Of a stretch of DNA of 64,000 nucleotides, positions 44,459 through 53,366 are shown in pieces (the stretch's first letter is position 1; every line of letters starts with the position of its first letter). The position numbers and the translations under genes are program-made. Below the pieces are notes generated by a model, which was not told the origin of the DNA, searched no databases, and worked only from the letters and a program-made list of their open reading frames with translations. Location of the stretch: contig CABUQV010000003.1 in the NCBI GenBank assembly GCA_902493855.1, forward strand, positions 62,001 through 126,000, given 5' to 3'. The stretch is from an uncultured Collinsella sp. GTDB taxonomy: Bacteria > Actinomycetota > Coriobacteriia > Coriobacteriales > Coriobacteriaceae.

Positions 44459-46332
44459 GCGCGATCACCCATCAATACATTCTTGGCGTGGAGCGTGGGG
44501 CAGATCCCGCAGCCGGTGCACGACGTGCGGGTGCAGTCGGGAGTCGTGACGCCCTCGAGCGAGCGACGGTACTCGCGCTCGAGGAAGCCGCGCGTGCAGC
44601 CGGGGCTCACGTGCTCCCACGGCAGGCGCCAGTCCAACTCGTAGGGCAGGTGCACGAGCTCATTGAGGTCGATGCCGTTTTTGGCAGCAGCCTCCTTCCA
44701 GTTATCGAGCGAGAAATGCTCTACCCAGGCGTCAAAGCGAGAGCCCGAGCGCCAAGCATCGATGATGACGGGCGTCATGTCGCGACCGGCGCGGGACAGC
44801 GCGGCCTCGATGAGCGAAGTCTCAGCATCGTGGTAATGCACGCGGACGGCACGGTTGCGAACGCTCGTGATAAGCAACTTCTGGCGACGTTTGACGTCGT
44901 CGTAGTCGAGCTGCGGGCACCACTGGAACGGCGTGGCAGCCTTGGGGATAAAGACCGAAACCGAGATCGACACCGAGATCGAGCCGCGACGAGCCTTGGG
45001 CACCACGGAACGACCGAGCTCCAGCACGTGATCGGCCAGATTGGCGATGGCCACGATGTCCTCGTCGCGCTCGCCGGGAAGGCCCATCATAAAGTAGAGC
45101 TTCATGCGGTTCCAACCGGCCTCGAAGGCCGCCTTGGCCGCACGGTCCAGGTCCTCCTCGGTCACGTTCTTGTTAATGATGTCGCGCATGCGCTGGCTGC
45201 CGGCCTCGGGCGCGAACGTCAGTCCGCCCTTCTTTTCGCCGGCGACCGACTCGGCCATATCCACGCCAAACGAATCCAGGCGCTGCGACGGAATAGACAC
45301 GCGAATACCCGTATCCTCCAGGCGACGGTTGAGCCTGCCGAGCACGTCGCGAATGCAGGAGTGGTCGGTCGTGGAGAGCGAGGTCAGCGACACCTCGTCA
45401 TAGCCGGTCTTTTCCAGACCCTGAATCACCGACGAGACGATCTGGTCGGCCGAGCGCTCACGCACCGGGCGATACGTCATGCCGGCCTGGCAAAAACGAC
45501 AGCCGCGGGCGCAGCCGCGCAGGATCTCGATAGACAGGCGGTCGTGGACCAGCTGCGCATAGGGCACGCACGACTGCGACAGCGGATTCGTGGCGCCGAA
45601 ATCCTCGACGACGCGCTTGTAGACCACGGTCGGCGCATCCTTGCCCTCACGCGGCACGGTGTAGCCATGCGGCGAGCAGGGCTCGTCGTGACAAACCTCA
45701 TAGAGCGACGGCACGTAGTTGCCGGCAATGGATGCAAGCTGCTCAACAATCTGCGCGCGCGGGACTCCTTCGTCACGCAGACGGCGATGCAACTGGCAGG
45801 TCTCGAGCAGCGATTCCTCGCCCTCGCCGATGAGGATAACATCGAAGAAGGCCGCGTACGGCTCGGGGTTGTACACCGAGGGACCGCCGGCGATGATAAT
45901 GGGGTCGTCTTCACCTCGGTCGGTCGCCAACAGCGGAATGCCAGCGAGGTCGAGAGCCTCGAGGAAGTTCGTCACCGCCATCTCGTGCGGCACATGCAGA
46001 CCGACGATATCAAACGAAGCGACCGGCGCTGCACCCTCGAGCGAGAGCAGCGGAATGCCCGCCTCGCGCATGGCGTCACCCATATCTGGCCACGGCACAT
46101 AGCCGCGCTCGCAGGAGATGCCCTCGGCCTGGTTAAGGATGTTGTAGAGGATGGCGATGCCCTGGTTGGGCAGACCAACCTCGTACACATCCGGGTAGAT
46201 CAGGCAGCAACGGTAGTCGGCATCGGCCTTGGAAAGCGTACCCCACTCGTGATCGATATAGCGGCTCGGCTTCTCGACCTTGGCGAGCAGCGGCTCAATT
46301 AAATGAAAACAGTCTTGGTATGCAACGCGCAA
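44455..46332 (-). CDS. B12-binding-domain radical SAM protein (TIGR03960-like)
   Basis: A 625-residue radical SAM enzyme of unknown substrate. The N-terminal part has a cobalamin-binding-like fold (YPDVYEVGLPNQGIAILYNILN, then a GGPSVYNPEPYA loop). The radical SAM cluster site is GCARGCRFCQAG (CxxxCxxC), near residue 280. A TTTP-type barrel with LTFAPEAGSQRMRDIINKN follows, and the C-terminus has a CTRTSCTGCGIC cluster-like region. The TTG at 46332 follows AGGGG. It is translationally coupled to the DUF2344 gene, and the pair precedes rplU. Confidence 0.87.
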   Translation of the reverse strand: MRVAYQDCFHLIEPLLAKVEKPSRYIDHEWGTLSKADADYRCCLIYPDVYEVGLPNQGIAILYNILNQAEGISCERGYVPWPDMGDAMREAGIPLLSLEGAAPVASFDIVGLHVPHEMAVTNFLEALDLAGIPLLATDRGEDDPIIIAGGPSVYNPEPYAAFFDVILIGEGEESLLETCQLHRRLRDEGVPRAQIVEQLASIAGNYVPSLYEVCHDEPCSPHGYTVPREGKDAPTVVYKRVVEDFGATNPLSQSCVPYAQLVHDRLSIEILRGCARGCRFCQAGMTYRPVRERSADQIVSSVIQGLEKTGYDEVSLTSLSTTDHSCIRDVLGRLNRRLEDTGIRVSIPSQRLDSFGVDMAESVAGEKKGGLTFAPEAGSQRMRDIINKNVTEEDLDRAAKAAFEAGWNRMKLYFMMGLPGERDEDIVAIANLADHVLELGRSVVPKARRGSISVSISVSVFIPKAATPFQWCPQLDYDDVKRRQKLLITSVRNRAVRVHYHDAETSLIEAALSRAGRDMTPVIIDAWRSGSRFDAWVEHFSLDNWKEAAAKNGIDLNELVHLPYELDWRLPWEHVSPGCTRGFLEREYRRSLEGVTTPDCTRTSCTGCGICPTLHAKNVLMGDRA

Positions 46333-46342
46333 CGGAAAACCC

Positions 46343-47272
46343 CTAAGCAGCGAGATCTGATGCGTCCTGATAGGACGCCATAGGACAGGTAGCGCCCGCG
46401 ACCGTGGTCACCAGATCGCGAACGCGGGAGAACGTGGCAGTGACCACCTCGTTGGCACGGCTGTAGTCGACATCGCGCTCGTAGAGCGAAACGAGCGCAC
46501 GGCCCATGCCATAGGTGCCCGCGGCGGCAGTGAGCGCCTTGACGGCAAACCCAATATGCGGCGTCTGCTTGACAAGTGCGCGGGTGACCGCGCGGATCAC
46601 AAGACCGCCGGCAAGCACGCCCGCGACCTCGTAGCCGCGCTCGGGCTTAATGCCGCGTCCAAAGACGGCAGCGAGCTCAAAGAGCATGCCCACCTGCGCC
46701 AGCGCCATAACGGGATAATCGGCGCCCGGCAAAAACACCAGCGCACCGGTCGCCATATTGGTGAGCGCGCACGAGGTGATGATACGATTGGCCGCCGCGA
46801 TGCGCACGAAGGCAAAGTTCGCCGCAAAAGCCGTTTCCTTGTCGGTGCGATCGAGAATCCAGCGGGCAAGCGTCTCGAGCAGATACGTCTTATCGGTTGC
46901 CGCCACCACACCGAGCATGGGCGTGGACTCCTCGATAAACGGCACCTCCACAGCAGACTCGGCAAGCACGCACACGGGCGCGCCGGCGATCACGAGCTCC
47001 TGCACGGCACTCTCCAAGCGGTCGGAACCACACGAGAGCACCAGCACCACATCGGTATCGGTCTTTGGAGCAATTCGCTCCTCCCCCAGACGCTCGACGC
47101 GCACAATGCCCGAGGTCGTCTGCGGCACAAAGGCGTCACGCACCGTCTCGGCCAGAAAGCGCGAGGCGGACGAATCCAGATAGACCGAGACGCGCACCGG
47201 CGTATCGGAATCCTTCTTAACGGACGCGCCCATCTTAAAAGCGCGAGTCAGCTTATCTACGGGAATTTTCAT
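46343..47272 (-). CDS. DUF697-like membrane-associated protein of unknown function
   Basis: A 309-residue protein I do not recognise by name. The first 120 residues form an alpha/beta part with short hydrophobic strands (VVLVLSCG, APVCVLAESAVEV) like a Rossmann or GTPase-like domain, but no P-loop is seen. The second half has several hydrophobic helices (TNMATGALVFLPGADYPVMA, then AVKALTAAAGTYGMGRALVSLYE) resembling DUF697/YcjF. The ATG at 47272 follows GGAGGGG. It is encoded 18 bases after rodA, at the end of the mre-rod cluster. A link to envelope growth is inferred from context only. Confidence 0.7.
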   Translation of the reverse strand: MKIPVDKLTRAFKMGASVKKDSDTPVRVSVYLDSSASRFLAETVRDAFVPQTTSGIVRVERLGEERIAPKTDTDVVLVLSCGSDRLESAVQELVIAGAPVCVLAESAVEVPFIEESTPMLGVVAATDKTYLLETLARWILDRTDKETAFAANFAFVRIAAANRIITSCALTNMATGALVFLPGADYPVMALAQVGMLFELAAVFGRGIKPERGYEVAGVLAGGLVIRAVTRALVKQTPHIGFAVKALTAAAGTYGMGRALVSLYERDVDYSRANEVVTATFSRVRDLVTTVAGATCPMASYQDASDLAA

Positions 47273-47290
47273 AGCAAACCCCTCCAGCGG

Positions 47291-48517
47291 TTACGCGGCG
47301 CCCGAACGATGCCGCCATATGGATTGTACGATACCCACCGTCAGCAGCTGGATCATCATCGAAGACGAGCCAAAGCTAATAAACGGTAGCGGAATACCGG
47401 TAATCGGCATCATGCCGATGCACATGCCGATGTTTTCGAAAGTCTGGAACGCCCACATGCCAACGATGCCCACGCACGATAGGCGCAGGAACAGCGACTC
47501 ACACTTAAAGGCGACGCGAATCGTCGAAAAGATCAGCAGCACGTAGAGGCACAGGAGCAAAAAGGAACCGCAAAAACCAAAGGTCTCGGACAGGAAGGCG
47601 AAGACGAAGTCGGTGTGGAACTCAGGCAGAAAGCCGCCGGCCGACTGCGTCGCATGGCCCAAACCCTTACCAAAGAAGCCACCCGAGCCAACGGCGATAA
47701 GCGACTGCTGCAGGTTGTAGGCATCGTCCGAATCGGCATTATCGGGGTCGATAAAGACCGTCAGACGGTTCATCTGGTACTGCTTGATGAGCACATCGTG
47801 GCCGAGCAACGAATCAAAAACCGAATCGAGCGCCAGGACGAGGGCCACCAGGCCCACGAGCAGGGCCAAGGTCGACAGCACCCACTCGCGGCGTGCACCG
47901 CTCATACAGATGACGATGGCGCCCGAAACCAGCACGACCAGGCCCGAGCCCAGGTCGCCCATGGCAACGACGGCCAAAAACGGAATGGACAGCATGCCGC
48001 AGAGCTTGACGTAGTCGCGAACGGTATCGATGCGACCGTTATACTGCGAGCCAAGCGTAGCAATAAAGAAGATGGTGATGAGCTTGGCAAGCTCAACCGG
48101 CTGAAATGTCAAGCCGATACCGGGAATCTTGATCCAGCCCGTCATGCCCAGACCGCCCGTATAGGACAGACCCGGAATCTTTGGCGAGAGGATCACGATC
48201 AGGTCGATGACGAGCAACGCCGTCGAGAAATTGGAAATACCGCGCAGGTCGGTACGCCAGACCAGCACCGCCAGCACCGCCCCGATGCCAATTCCCAGCA
48301 GATGGCGTGAGAACGAGGCATCGGCCTTAAACTGCGAAGCCGACCAGATAATGATGGCACCGTAGGCGACGAGCGCCACAGTAGCCACGAGCACACCGAT
48401 ATGCACCTTTTGGCGAAACGTGCCGCGCGAGGCCGAAAGTTGCTTGTTGACGCGGTCCAGGCTGCTGCGAGAGCCGGTCTTGGTTGAACGGAACAGATCC
48501 GCCGGAGAAAAATCCAT
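47291..48517 (-). CDS. rodA: RodA: SEDS peptidoglycan glycosyltransferase for elongation
   Basis: Polytopic membrane enzyme that polymerises lipid II with its partner PBP2. About ten hydrophobic segments follow an N-terminal cytoplasmic stretch of 40 residues. Family segments are FQPVELAKL, SDDAYNLQQSLIAVGSGGFFGKGLGHATQS and ITGIPLPFISFGSSSM. The 408 residues fit the FtsW/RodA family; RodA is chosen because the partner gene mrdA and mreBCD are adjacent. The ATG at 48517 follows AGGAGG. It lies nine bases after the mrdA stop. Confidence 0.94.
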   Translation of the reverse strand: MDFSPADLFRSTKTGSRSSLDRVNKQLSASRGTFRQKVHIGVLVATVALVAYGAIIIWSASQFKADASFSRHLLGIGIGAVLAVLVWRTDLRGISNFSTALLVIDLIVILSPKIPGLSYTGGLGMTGWIKIPGIGLTFQPVELAKLITIFFIATLGSQYNGRIDTVRDYVKLCGMLSIPFLAVVAMGDLGSGLVVLVSGAIVICMSGARREWVLSTLALLVGLVALVLALDSVFDSLLGHDVLIKQYQMNRLTVFIDPDNADSDDAYNLQQSLIAVGSGGFFGKGLGHATQSAGGFLPEFHTDFVFAFLSETFGFCGSFLLLCLYVLLIFSTIRVAFKCESLFLRLSCVGIVGMWAFQTFENIGMCIGMMPITGIPLPFISFGSSSMMIQLLTVGIVQSIWRHRSGAA

Positions 48518-48526
48518 CGCAACCTC

Positions 48527-50596
48527 CTATCGAACCGAAGAATCGCCCGAGGCCGAAGAGGTATCGGGCTCGTCATAAATCACGCCGAGCACGTCGCGCA
48601 CGACATGCATCGCGGTATCCGAGCCGCCGCCGCCCTGCTCCAGGACAGTAGCGATGACATACTTGGGATCATCGGCCGGTGCATAGGCGCAGAACCAAGC
48701 GTATTCGTCCTCGCCGCTTTTCTCGCCCGTGCCCGACTTGCCGTATACCTGCGGCGTCAGGGTGCCAAAGTGCGCCGCCAGGGACGTCGATGCCGTGTAT
48801 ATCACGTCGTGCATACCGTTACGAACAAGAGCCAAATCCGAATCGCTGTTGATCTTGGCCTCCAGGCGCTTCTTCTTGCCCTTGCCGTTGTACTTATAGG
48901 CATCGCCGTCGCCATCGCGCGACACGGCAGATAAAAACACGTGAGGCACGTACTGTTTACCGCCGTTGGCAAGACCCATATAGGCGCACGCCATCTGCAG
49001 GGGCGTCACCAGGATGTCGCCCTGGCCGATAGCGATGTTGGTCATATCGCCGGCATTCCACTTGCGGTCCTCGGCAGAGGCGTCGGTGAAGTACGACTCT
49101 TTCCACTCGGCATCGGGAATACGGCCCGCACCCTCACTCGGCAGATCGATACCGCAGGTCTTACCTAGGCCCCAGCGACGAAAGACCTCCTGCAGGCCCT
49201 CGGAATGTTGCTCGTCATAAAAGAACGCCTTGCCCATGTCGTAGAAGACGGGATCGCACGAGTTGGCGATACCCGACTGCAGCGTCATGGTGCCGTGGCC
49301 GGAATGCAGCCAGCAGTACTTGCCCCACGACTTGCCCAGCCCCGTCCAATAGCCCGTGCAGTTGGTCGTCTGCCCCGACGTGTAGGTTCCAAACTCAAGA
49401 CCGGCCAGCGCCGAGAGCGGCTTGATGGTCGAGGCCGACATGTACTGTCCGCTAATGGCGCGGTTGAGCAGCGGGTGTGAACCCTTGTCATCATTGAGCT
49501 CGGTCCACACGTCATTTGAGACGCCGCCGATAAAGACGGACGGATCGAACTTGGGCTCGCTCGCCATGCCCAGGATCTCGCCATTGTTGGGATCGAGACA
49601 CACTACAGCGCCGTTGCCGGCATAGCTGTAGCCAGTGGTCTTGGCAAGCTCGATAGCGCTCGCCAGCGCCGTCTCACAGGCCTGTTGAATCTTAAGGTCG
49701 AGCGTGAGCTTAATGTCGGAGCCGGCCTTCGCGGGCACGGCGCCGGCCTGACCGGTCACATTGCCCGAGGCATCGACCTTGACGGTCTGCTCGCCACGAA
49801 TACCCTGCAGCAAGTTTTCGTAGTAGCTCTCAACGCCCGCCTGGCCCACGATATCGCCCGACTGGTACGTGATCTTGCCAGCAGAAGCATCATCATCGCC
49901 AGAGGTTTTCTTATTCTGAGACTCGAGCTGCTCGGAGGTAATGGTGCCGGTATAGCCCAAGATATGGCATGCCGTCTCGCCATATGGATACTGGCGCTCG
50001 GTACGCTCGGCAATCTTGACGCCCGGGAACTCGCCGGCATGCTCCTGAATATAGGCAACCGTGGAGCGACGGACGTCCGTCGCGATGGTATGCAGGCTCT
50101 GGGCGCCCTCTGTATTGTCCTGAATATTGCGAAGGACCGCCACGTAAGGCATTCCAAGCACGTTAGCAAGATGGCGAACCAGAACCTCATCCTCGGCAAG
50201 GTCGCGGTAGGCCACGACAGCAAGTGAGGGACGGTTCTGGACAAGCGCCACGCCATTGCGGTCGAGGATGCGGCCGCGCACAGCGGGAGTGGTAACGGTG
50301 CGAGTCTGATTGCTATTAGCCTGCTTCTCGTAATAGTCCGACGAGACCATCTGCATGCCCCACAGCTTGACGGCGAGCGCCGCAAACATCGCGCCCACAC
50401 CCGTGGTGAGGATGGAAAAGCGGCCCTTAAAGGCGGTCGCCGCGGTATTGCCCTCGCCCTCGGTGGCGCGCGGGGCCGTTCCATGCTGCGTATCGTAGGT
50501 AAAACGGGAATCGCCACGACGCATGATGACCAGCGCGACCACGATGGCCACAACCAGCACGATACCGGCGATAATAACCGTCAACTGGGAAGACAT
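48527..50596 (-). CDS. mrdA: Penicillin-binding protein 2 (elongation transpeptidase)
   Basis: Class B PBP that cross-links the wall during elongation with RodA. The active-site Ser is in MSASTIKPLSAL (STIK, about residues 389-392). A SCD motif (IANSCDPVFYD) and KSGTG (VYGKSGTGEKSG) complete the three boxes. The PBP dimerisation domain starts near RGRILDRNGVAL (about 107). Two hydrophobic stretches are seen near the N-terminus (6-25 and 60-80) instead of the usual single anchor, separated by about 35 polar residues. The ATG at 50596 follows GGGAGG. The cluster order mreB-mreC-mreD-mrdA-rodA is standard. Confidence 0.94.
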   Translation of the reverse strand: MSSQLTVIIAGIVLVVAIVVALVIMRRGDSRFTYDTQHGTAPRATEGEGNTAATAFKGRFSILTTGVGAMFAALAVKLWGMQMVSSDYYEKQANSNQTRTVTTPAVRGRILDRNGVALVQNRPSLAVVAYRDLAEDEVLVRHLANVLGMPYVAVLRNIQDNTEGAQSLHTIATDVRRSTVAYIQEHAGEFPGVKIAERTERQYPYGETACHILGYTGTITSEQLESQNKKTSGDDDASAGKITYQSGDIVGQAGVESYYENLLQGIRGEQTVKVDASGNVTGQAGAVPAKAGSDIKLTLDLKIQQACETALASAIELAKTTGYSYAGNGAVVCLDPNNGEILGMASEPKFDPSVFIGGVSNDVWTELNDDKGSHPLLNRAISGQYMSASTIKPLSALAGLEFGTYTSGQTTNCTGYWTGLGKSWGKYCWLHSGHGTMTLQSGIANSCDPVFYDMGKAFFYDEQHSEGLQEVFRRWGLGKTCGIDLPSEGAGRIPDAEWKESYFTDASAEDRKWNAGDMTNIAIGQGDILVTPLQMACAYMGLANGGKQYVPHVFLSAVSRDGDGDAYKYNGKGKKKRLEAKINSDSDLALVRNGMHDVIYTASTSLAAHFGTLTPQVYGKSGTGEKSGEDEYAWFCAYAPADDPKYVIATVLEQGGGGSDTAMHVVRDVLGVIYDEPDTSSASGDSSVR

Positions 50597-50609
50597 CTAC
50601 GGGCCTCCC

Positions 50610-51176
50610 CTATTTGAGCTTGCGGGTCTTGGGCTTAAAGCGCATGCCCGTCTGGCGTCCGCCACGTGCGGAGAATCCATAGCCGGACTGCGGCACGACG
50701 CCGGACATCAAAAACGGAATGGCAACCAGACCCGTCAGGATCGAGGACGGCAGCGCATGGCCGAAGATCGCCACGACAAAGCTCGTCTCCAAACCCATAA
50801 ACAGCAAGATGATGCTGTAGATCACATTAATGACGAGCGCGAAGGCGCCCACAGTGACGCCGCGCGCACTCGGGGTACCGCCCGTCTGACCGACGGCGCT
50901 GTGCACCAGAGCAAAAGAACCCACGGTCAGCAGGAGCGACATAACGCCCACCGGCACGGCAGCGGACAGGTCATAAAACAAGCCGCTGCAAAAACCGCAA
51001 ACGACGGCACGGGTCGGGTCGCCCGAGAACACGCTTAGGCACACCAGGATAATCATGAAGTTGACGCGACCGCCCGCAATGGAGATCTGCGGTGCCAGGC
51101 CTGCCTGCAGCAGCACGCACACGATGGCGGCGATCACAAACGTGCGGGAGCTCATCCCCTGCTCGTGTAGATCCAT
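50610..51176 (-). CDS. mreD: Rod shape-determining protein MreD
   Basis: Small membrane protein of the elongasome. About five hydrophobic helices cover the 188 residues. The FCSGLFYDLSAAVPVGVMSL segment matches the conserved MreD GxxxGLxxDL region, and the last 25 residues are basic. The ATG at 51176 is better spaced from the GGGGGC site than the ATG two codons upstream (51182). It lies between mreC and mrdA, which fixes the identity of an otherwise weakly conserved family. Confidence 0.9.
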   Translation of the reverse strand: MDLHEQGMSSRTFVIAAIVCVLLQAGLAPQISIAGGRVNFMIILVCLSVFSGDPTRAVVCGFCSGLFYDLSAAVPVGVMSLLLTVGSFALVHSAVGQTGGTPSARGVTVGAFALVINVIYSIILLFMGLETSFVVAIFGHALPSSILTGLVAIPFLMSGVVPQSGYGFSARGGRQTGMRFKPKTRKLK

Positions 51177-51187
51177 GGACATGCCCC

Positions 51188-52186
51188 CTATTCGCTCGAG
51201 CCGGAATCGGTCGTTTCGGACGTGTCGGAACTGTCATCCGAGCTCTCGTCCTTCGTCTTGGTCGCAGCGTCGCGCGACGTTCCCTGCGGCGTGCTGTTGG
51301 CCGTGCTCACATCCTCATCCGAGGCCGACTGTTCGTCGGTCAGCGAGGTAATGACCAGCACTTCCTCGTTGTTCTCGGCCGTGGTCTGAGCGCGCACCAC
51401 AATGGTGTAGTACACGTCGTTTGCCGATTTCTCAACCGACGAAACGGTGCCGAGCGGTAGACCCTTGGGGAACACGCCACCGATGCCCGAGGTCACGATA
51501 ATGTCGCCAACCTTAACGTCGGAGTCGACGCTCACGTACTCAAGACGCAGCGTGCCGTCAGCCTGACCCTGCAGCATGCCCTGGGCGCGCGTGTCCTGCA
51601 CCATGGCGGACACGCCGGAGCTCTCGTCGCCAATCAAGCGCACGGTCGACGTCTTGGCCGAGACTTCGATAATCTGGCCGATAACACCGGCAGAACTCGT
51701 CACAGGCATGTTGATGGTAAGGCCGTCGGCAGAGCCCTTGTCGATGGTAACGGTCGAGGTCCAGGCATCGCCGGAGGCACCGACAATACGAGCAGCGGTC
51801 GATTTGAGGTTGTAGGTCGACTGCAGACCGACCAGCCCCTCCAGACGCTCAGCGGTCTTTTGAGCCTCGGAGAGCTCAGCAACCTTAGAGGTCAGTTCCT
51901 CGTTTTGCTTCTTAAGCTCGTCAAGCGTGTCCTGCGACGCCGTAAGGTTAGAGAACACGTTGCCGATCGCATTGAAGGGAGCCGCCACGGCCGAGCCCAC
52001 AAAGCGCACCGGCGAGGTAATCGTCGTTACGCCCGAACGCACGGCATGAATCGGTCCTGCCTCGCCCTCGCGGATGTAAAACGTGAGCAGCAACACCGAA
52101 ATCAGGCTGAAAACAATCAACGGGCGCATACCCGTTGATTGTCGCTTGGTATTCAGATTTGTGGAGAAACCCGAAGATCGTGCCAA
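51188..52186 (-). CDS. mreC: Rod shape-determining protein MreC
   Basis: Single-pass protein that organises the elongation machinery outside the membrane. A membrane segment (PLIVFSLISVLLLTFYI) follows a short basic N-terminus. A coiled coil comes next (LDELKKQNEELTSKVAELSEAQKTAERLEGLVGL), then the beta-rich MreC core with RIVGASGDAWTSTVTIDKGSADGL and DIIVTSGIGGVFPKGLPLG. A Ser/Thr/Asp-rich tail of about 50 residues ends the 332-residue protein. The TTG at 52186 follows AAGGTGGA. Confidence 0.94.
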   Translation of the reverse strand: MARSSGFSTNLNTKRQSTGMRPLIVFSLISVLLLTFYIREGEAGPIHAVRSGVTTITSPVRFVGSAVAAPFNAIGNVFSNLTASQDTLDELKKQNEELTSKVAELSEAQKTAERLEGLVGLQSTYNLKSTAARIVGASGDAWTSTVTIDKGSADGLTINMPVTSSAGVIGQIIEVSAKTSTVRLIGDESSGVSAMVQDTRAQGMLQGQADGTLRLEYVSVDSDVKVGDIIVTSGIGGVFPKGLPLGTVSSVEKSANDVYYTIVVRAQTTAENNEEVLVITSLTDEQSASDEDVSTANSTPQGTSRDAATKTKDESSDDSSDTSETTDSGSSE

Positions 52187-52207
52187 ATGGAATCCACCTT
52201 TTGGAAA

Positions 52208-53251
52208 TTAAGCATTGGTCTGGACGAAGCCGCCATCAAACGCATTGGCCTCGAGCACGCGGGCACAGCCGTTAACGACGTTATCGAGCGCCGTGGGGCT
52301 GACGTTGACCGAAACGCCGGTCTCATCGCGCAGGCGCACGTCGAGACCGCGCAGCAGCGCGCCGCCACCGGTCAGCAAAATGCCGTAGTACATAAGGTCC
52401 GAGGCGAGATCGGGAGGCGTGGCATCGAGGGCGTCCTTGACGGCCTTGGCCATCTCGTCGAGCGGCTTGTTGAGCGCGCGACGAATCTCCTCGCTCTCGA
52501 TGCGCACGGTCTTGGGCAGACCGGTGATCACGTCGCGGCCGTTGACCTCGACGTCGAGCTCGTCCTTGAGCGGCACGGCGGAGCCGACCTTGATCTTGAT
52601 GTCCTCTGCCGTACGCTCGCCGATGGCCAGGTTGTAGGCATCGCGAACGTGCGTGAGGATAGCCTGGTCGAACTCGTCACCGGCAATACGGATGGACTGC
52701 GAGACGACGATGCCGCCCATGGCGATAACGGCGACCTCGGTGGTACCGCCGCCGATATCGATGACCATAGAGCCGGTGGGCTCCTCGACGGGCAGGTCGG
52801 CGCCGATAGCGGCGGCCATAGGCTCTTCGATCAGATAGGCCTGGCGGGCACCGGCCTGGATCGTGGCCTCAAAGACAGCTCGCTTCTCGACCGACGTGAC
52901 GCCGGAAGGAACGCAGACGACAACGCGCGGACGCGGGGTCCACGGATAGCGCTTCTCGGAAGCCTTGTCAATAAAGTAGCGAAGCATGGCCTCGGTAACA
53001 TCGAAGTCGGCGATGACGCCGTCCTTCAGGGGACGAACGGCCACGATGTTGCCGGGCGTACGGCCGAGCATGCGCTTTGCCTCGATACCGACCGCCAGGA
53101 TGCGCTCGTCGTTCTTGTCGATGGCGACGACGGAGGGCTCGCGAATGACGATGCCCTTGCCGCGCACGGAGACAAGCGTATTTGCGGTGCCGAGGTCGAT
53201 GGCAAGATCGCCCGCATAGCTACCGAAGAACATATCCATCAAAGAAAACAA
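52208..53251 (-). CDS. mreB: MreB, actin-like cell-shape protein
   Basis: Forms membrane-bound filaments that guide wall elongation. The 347 residues begin GDLAIDLGTANTLVSVRGKGIVIREPSVVA, with the phosphate-binding loops DIGGGTTEVAVIA and, late, ILLTGGGALLRGLD. MKN-type membrane helix features are replaced by a hydrophobic N-terminal MFSLMDMFFG. The TTG at 53251 is five bases after AGGAG; later ATGs (53239, 53233) are too far. It is the first gene of the shape cluster, which suggests a rod-forming or oval cell. Confidence 0.96.
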   Translation of the reverse strand: MFSLMDMFFGSYAGDLAIDLGTANTLVSVRGKGIVIREPSVVAIDKNDERILAVGIEAKRMLGRTPGNIVAVRPLKDGVIADFDVTEAMLRYFIDKASEKRYPWTPRPRVVVCVPSGVTSVEKRAVFEATIQAGARQAYLIEEPMAAAIGADLPVEEPTGSMVIDIGGGTTEVAVIAMGGIVVSQSIRIAGDEFDQAILTHVRDAYNLAIGERTAEDIKIKVGSAVPLKDELDVEVNGRDVITGLPKTVRIESEEIRRALNKPLDEMAKAVKDALDATPPDLASDLMYYGILLTGGGALLRGLDVRLRDETGVSVNVSPTALDNVVNGCARVLEANAFDGGFVQTNA

Positions 53252-53311
53252 CGCAACTCCTGATGTGTTGGATGATTGCTGGAAAACTACTAGCTCATCA
53301 TACTAGCGCAA

Positions 53312-53344
53312 GCCCGGCACCTCACTTGCGGTGAAGCGCCGGGC
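53312..53344 (-). terminator. Hairpin between the TPR gene and mreB
   Basis: A 14-bp stem with two G·U pairs and a five-base loop lies 22 bases after the TPR gene. The T-run is poor, so it is a terminator-like structure with uncertain strength. Confidence 0.5.
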
Positions 53345-53366
53345 AAAGCTAAATCCCATAAGGTCA

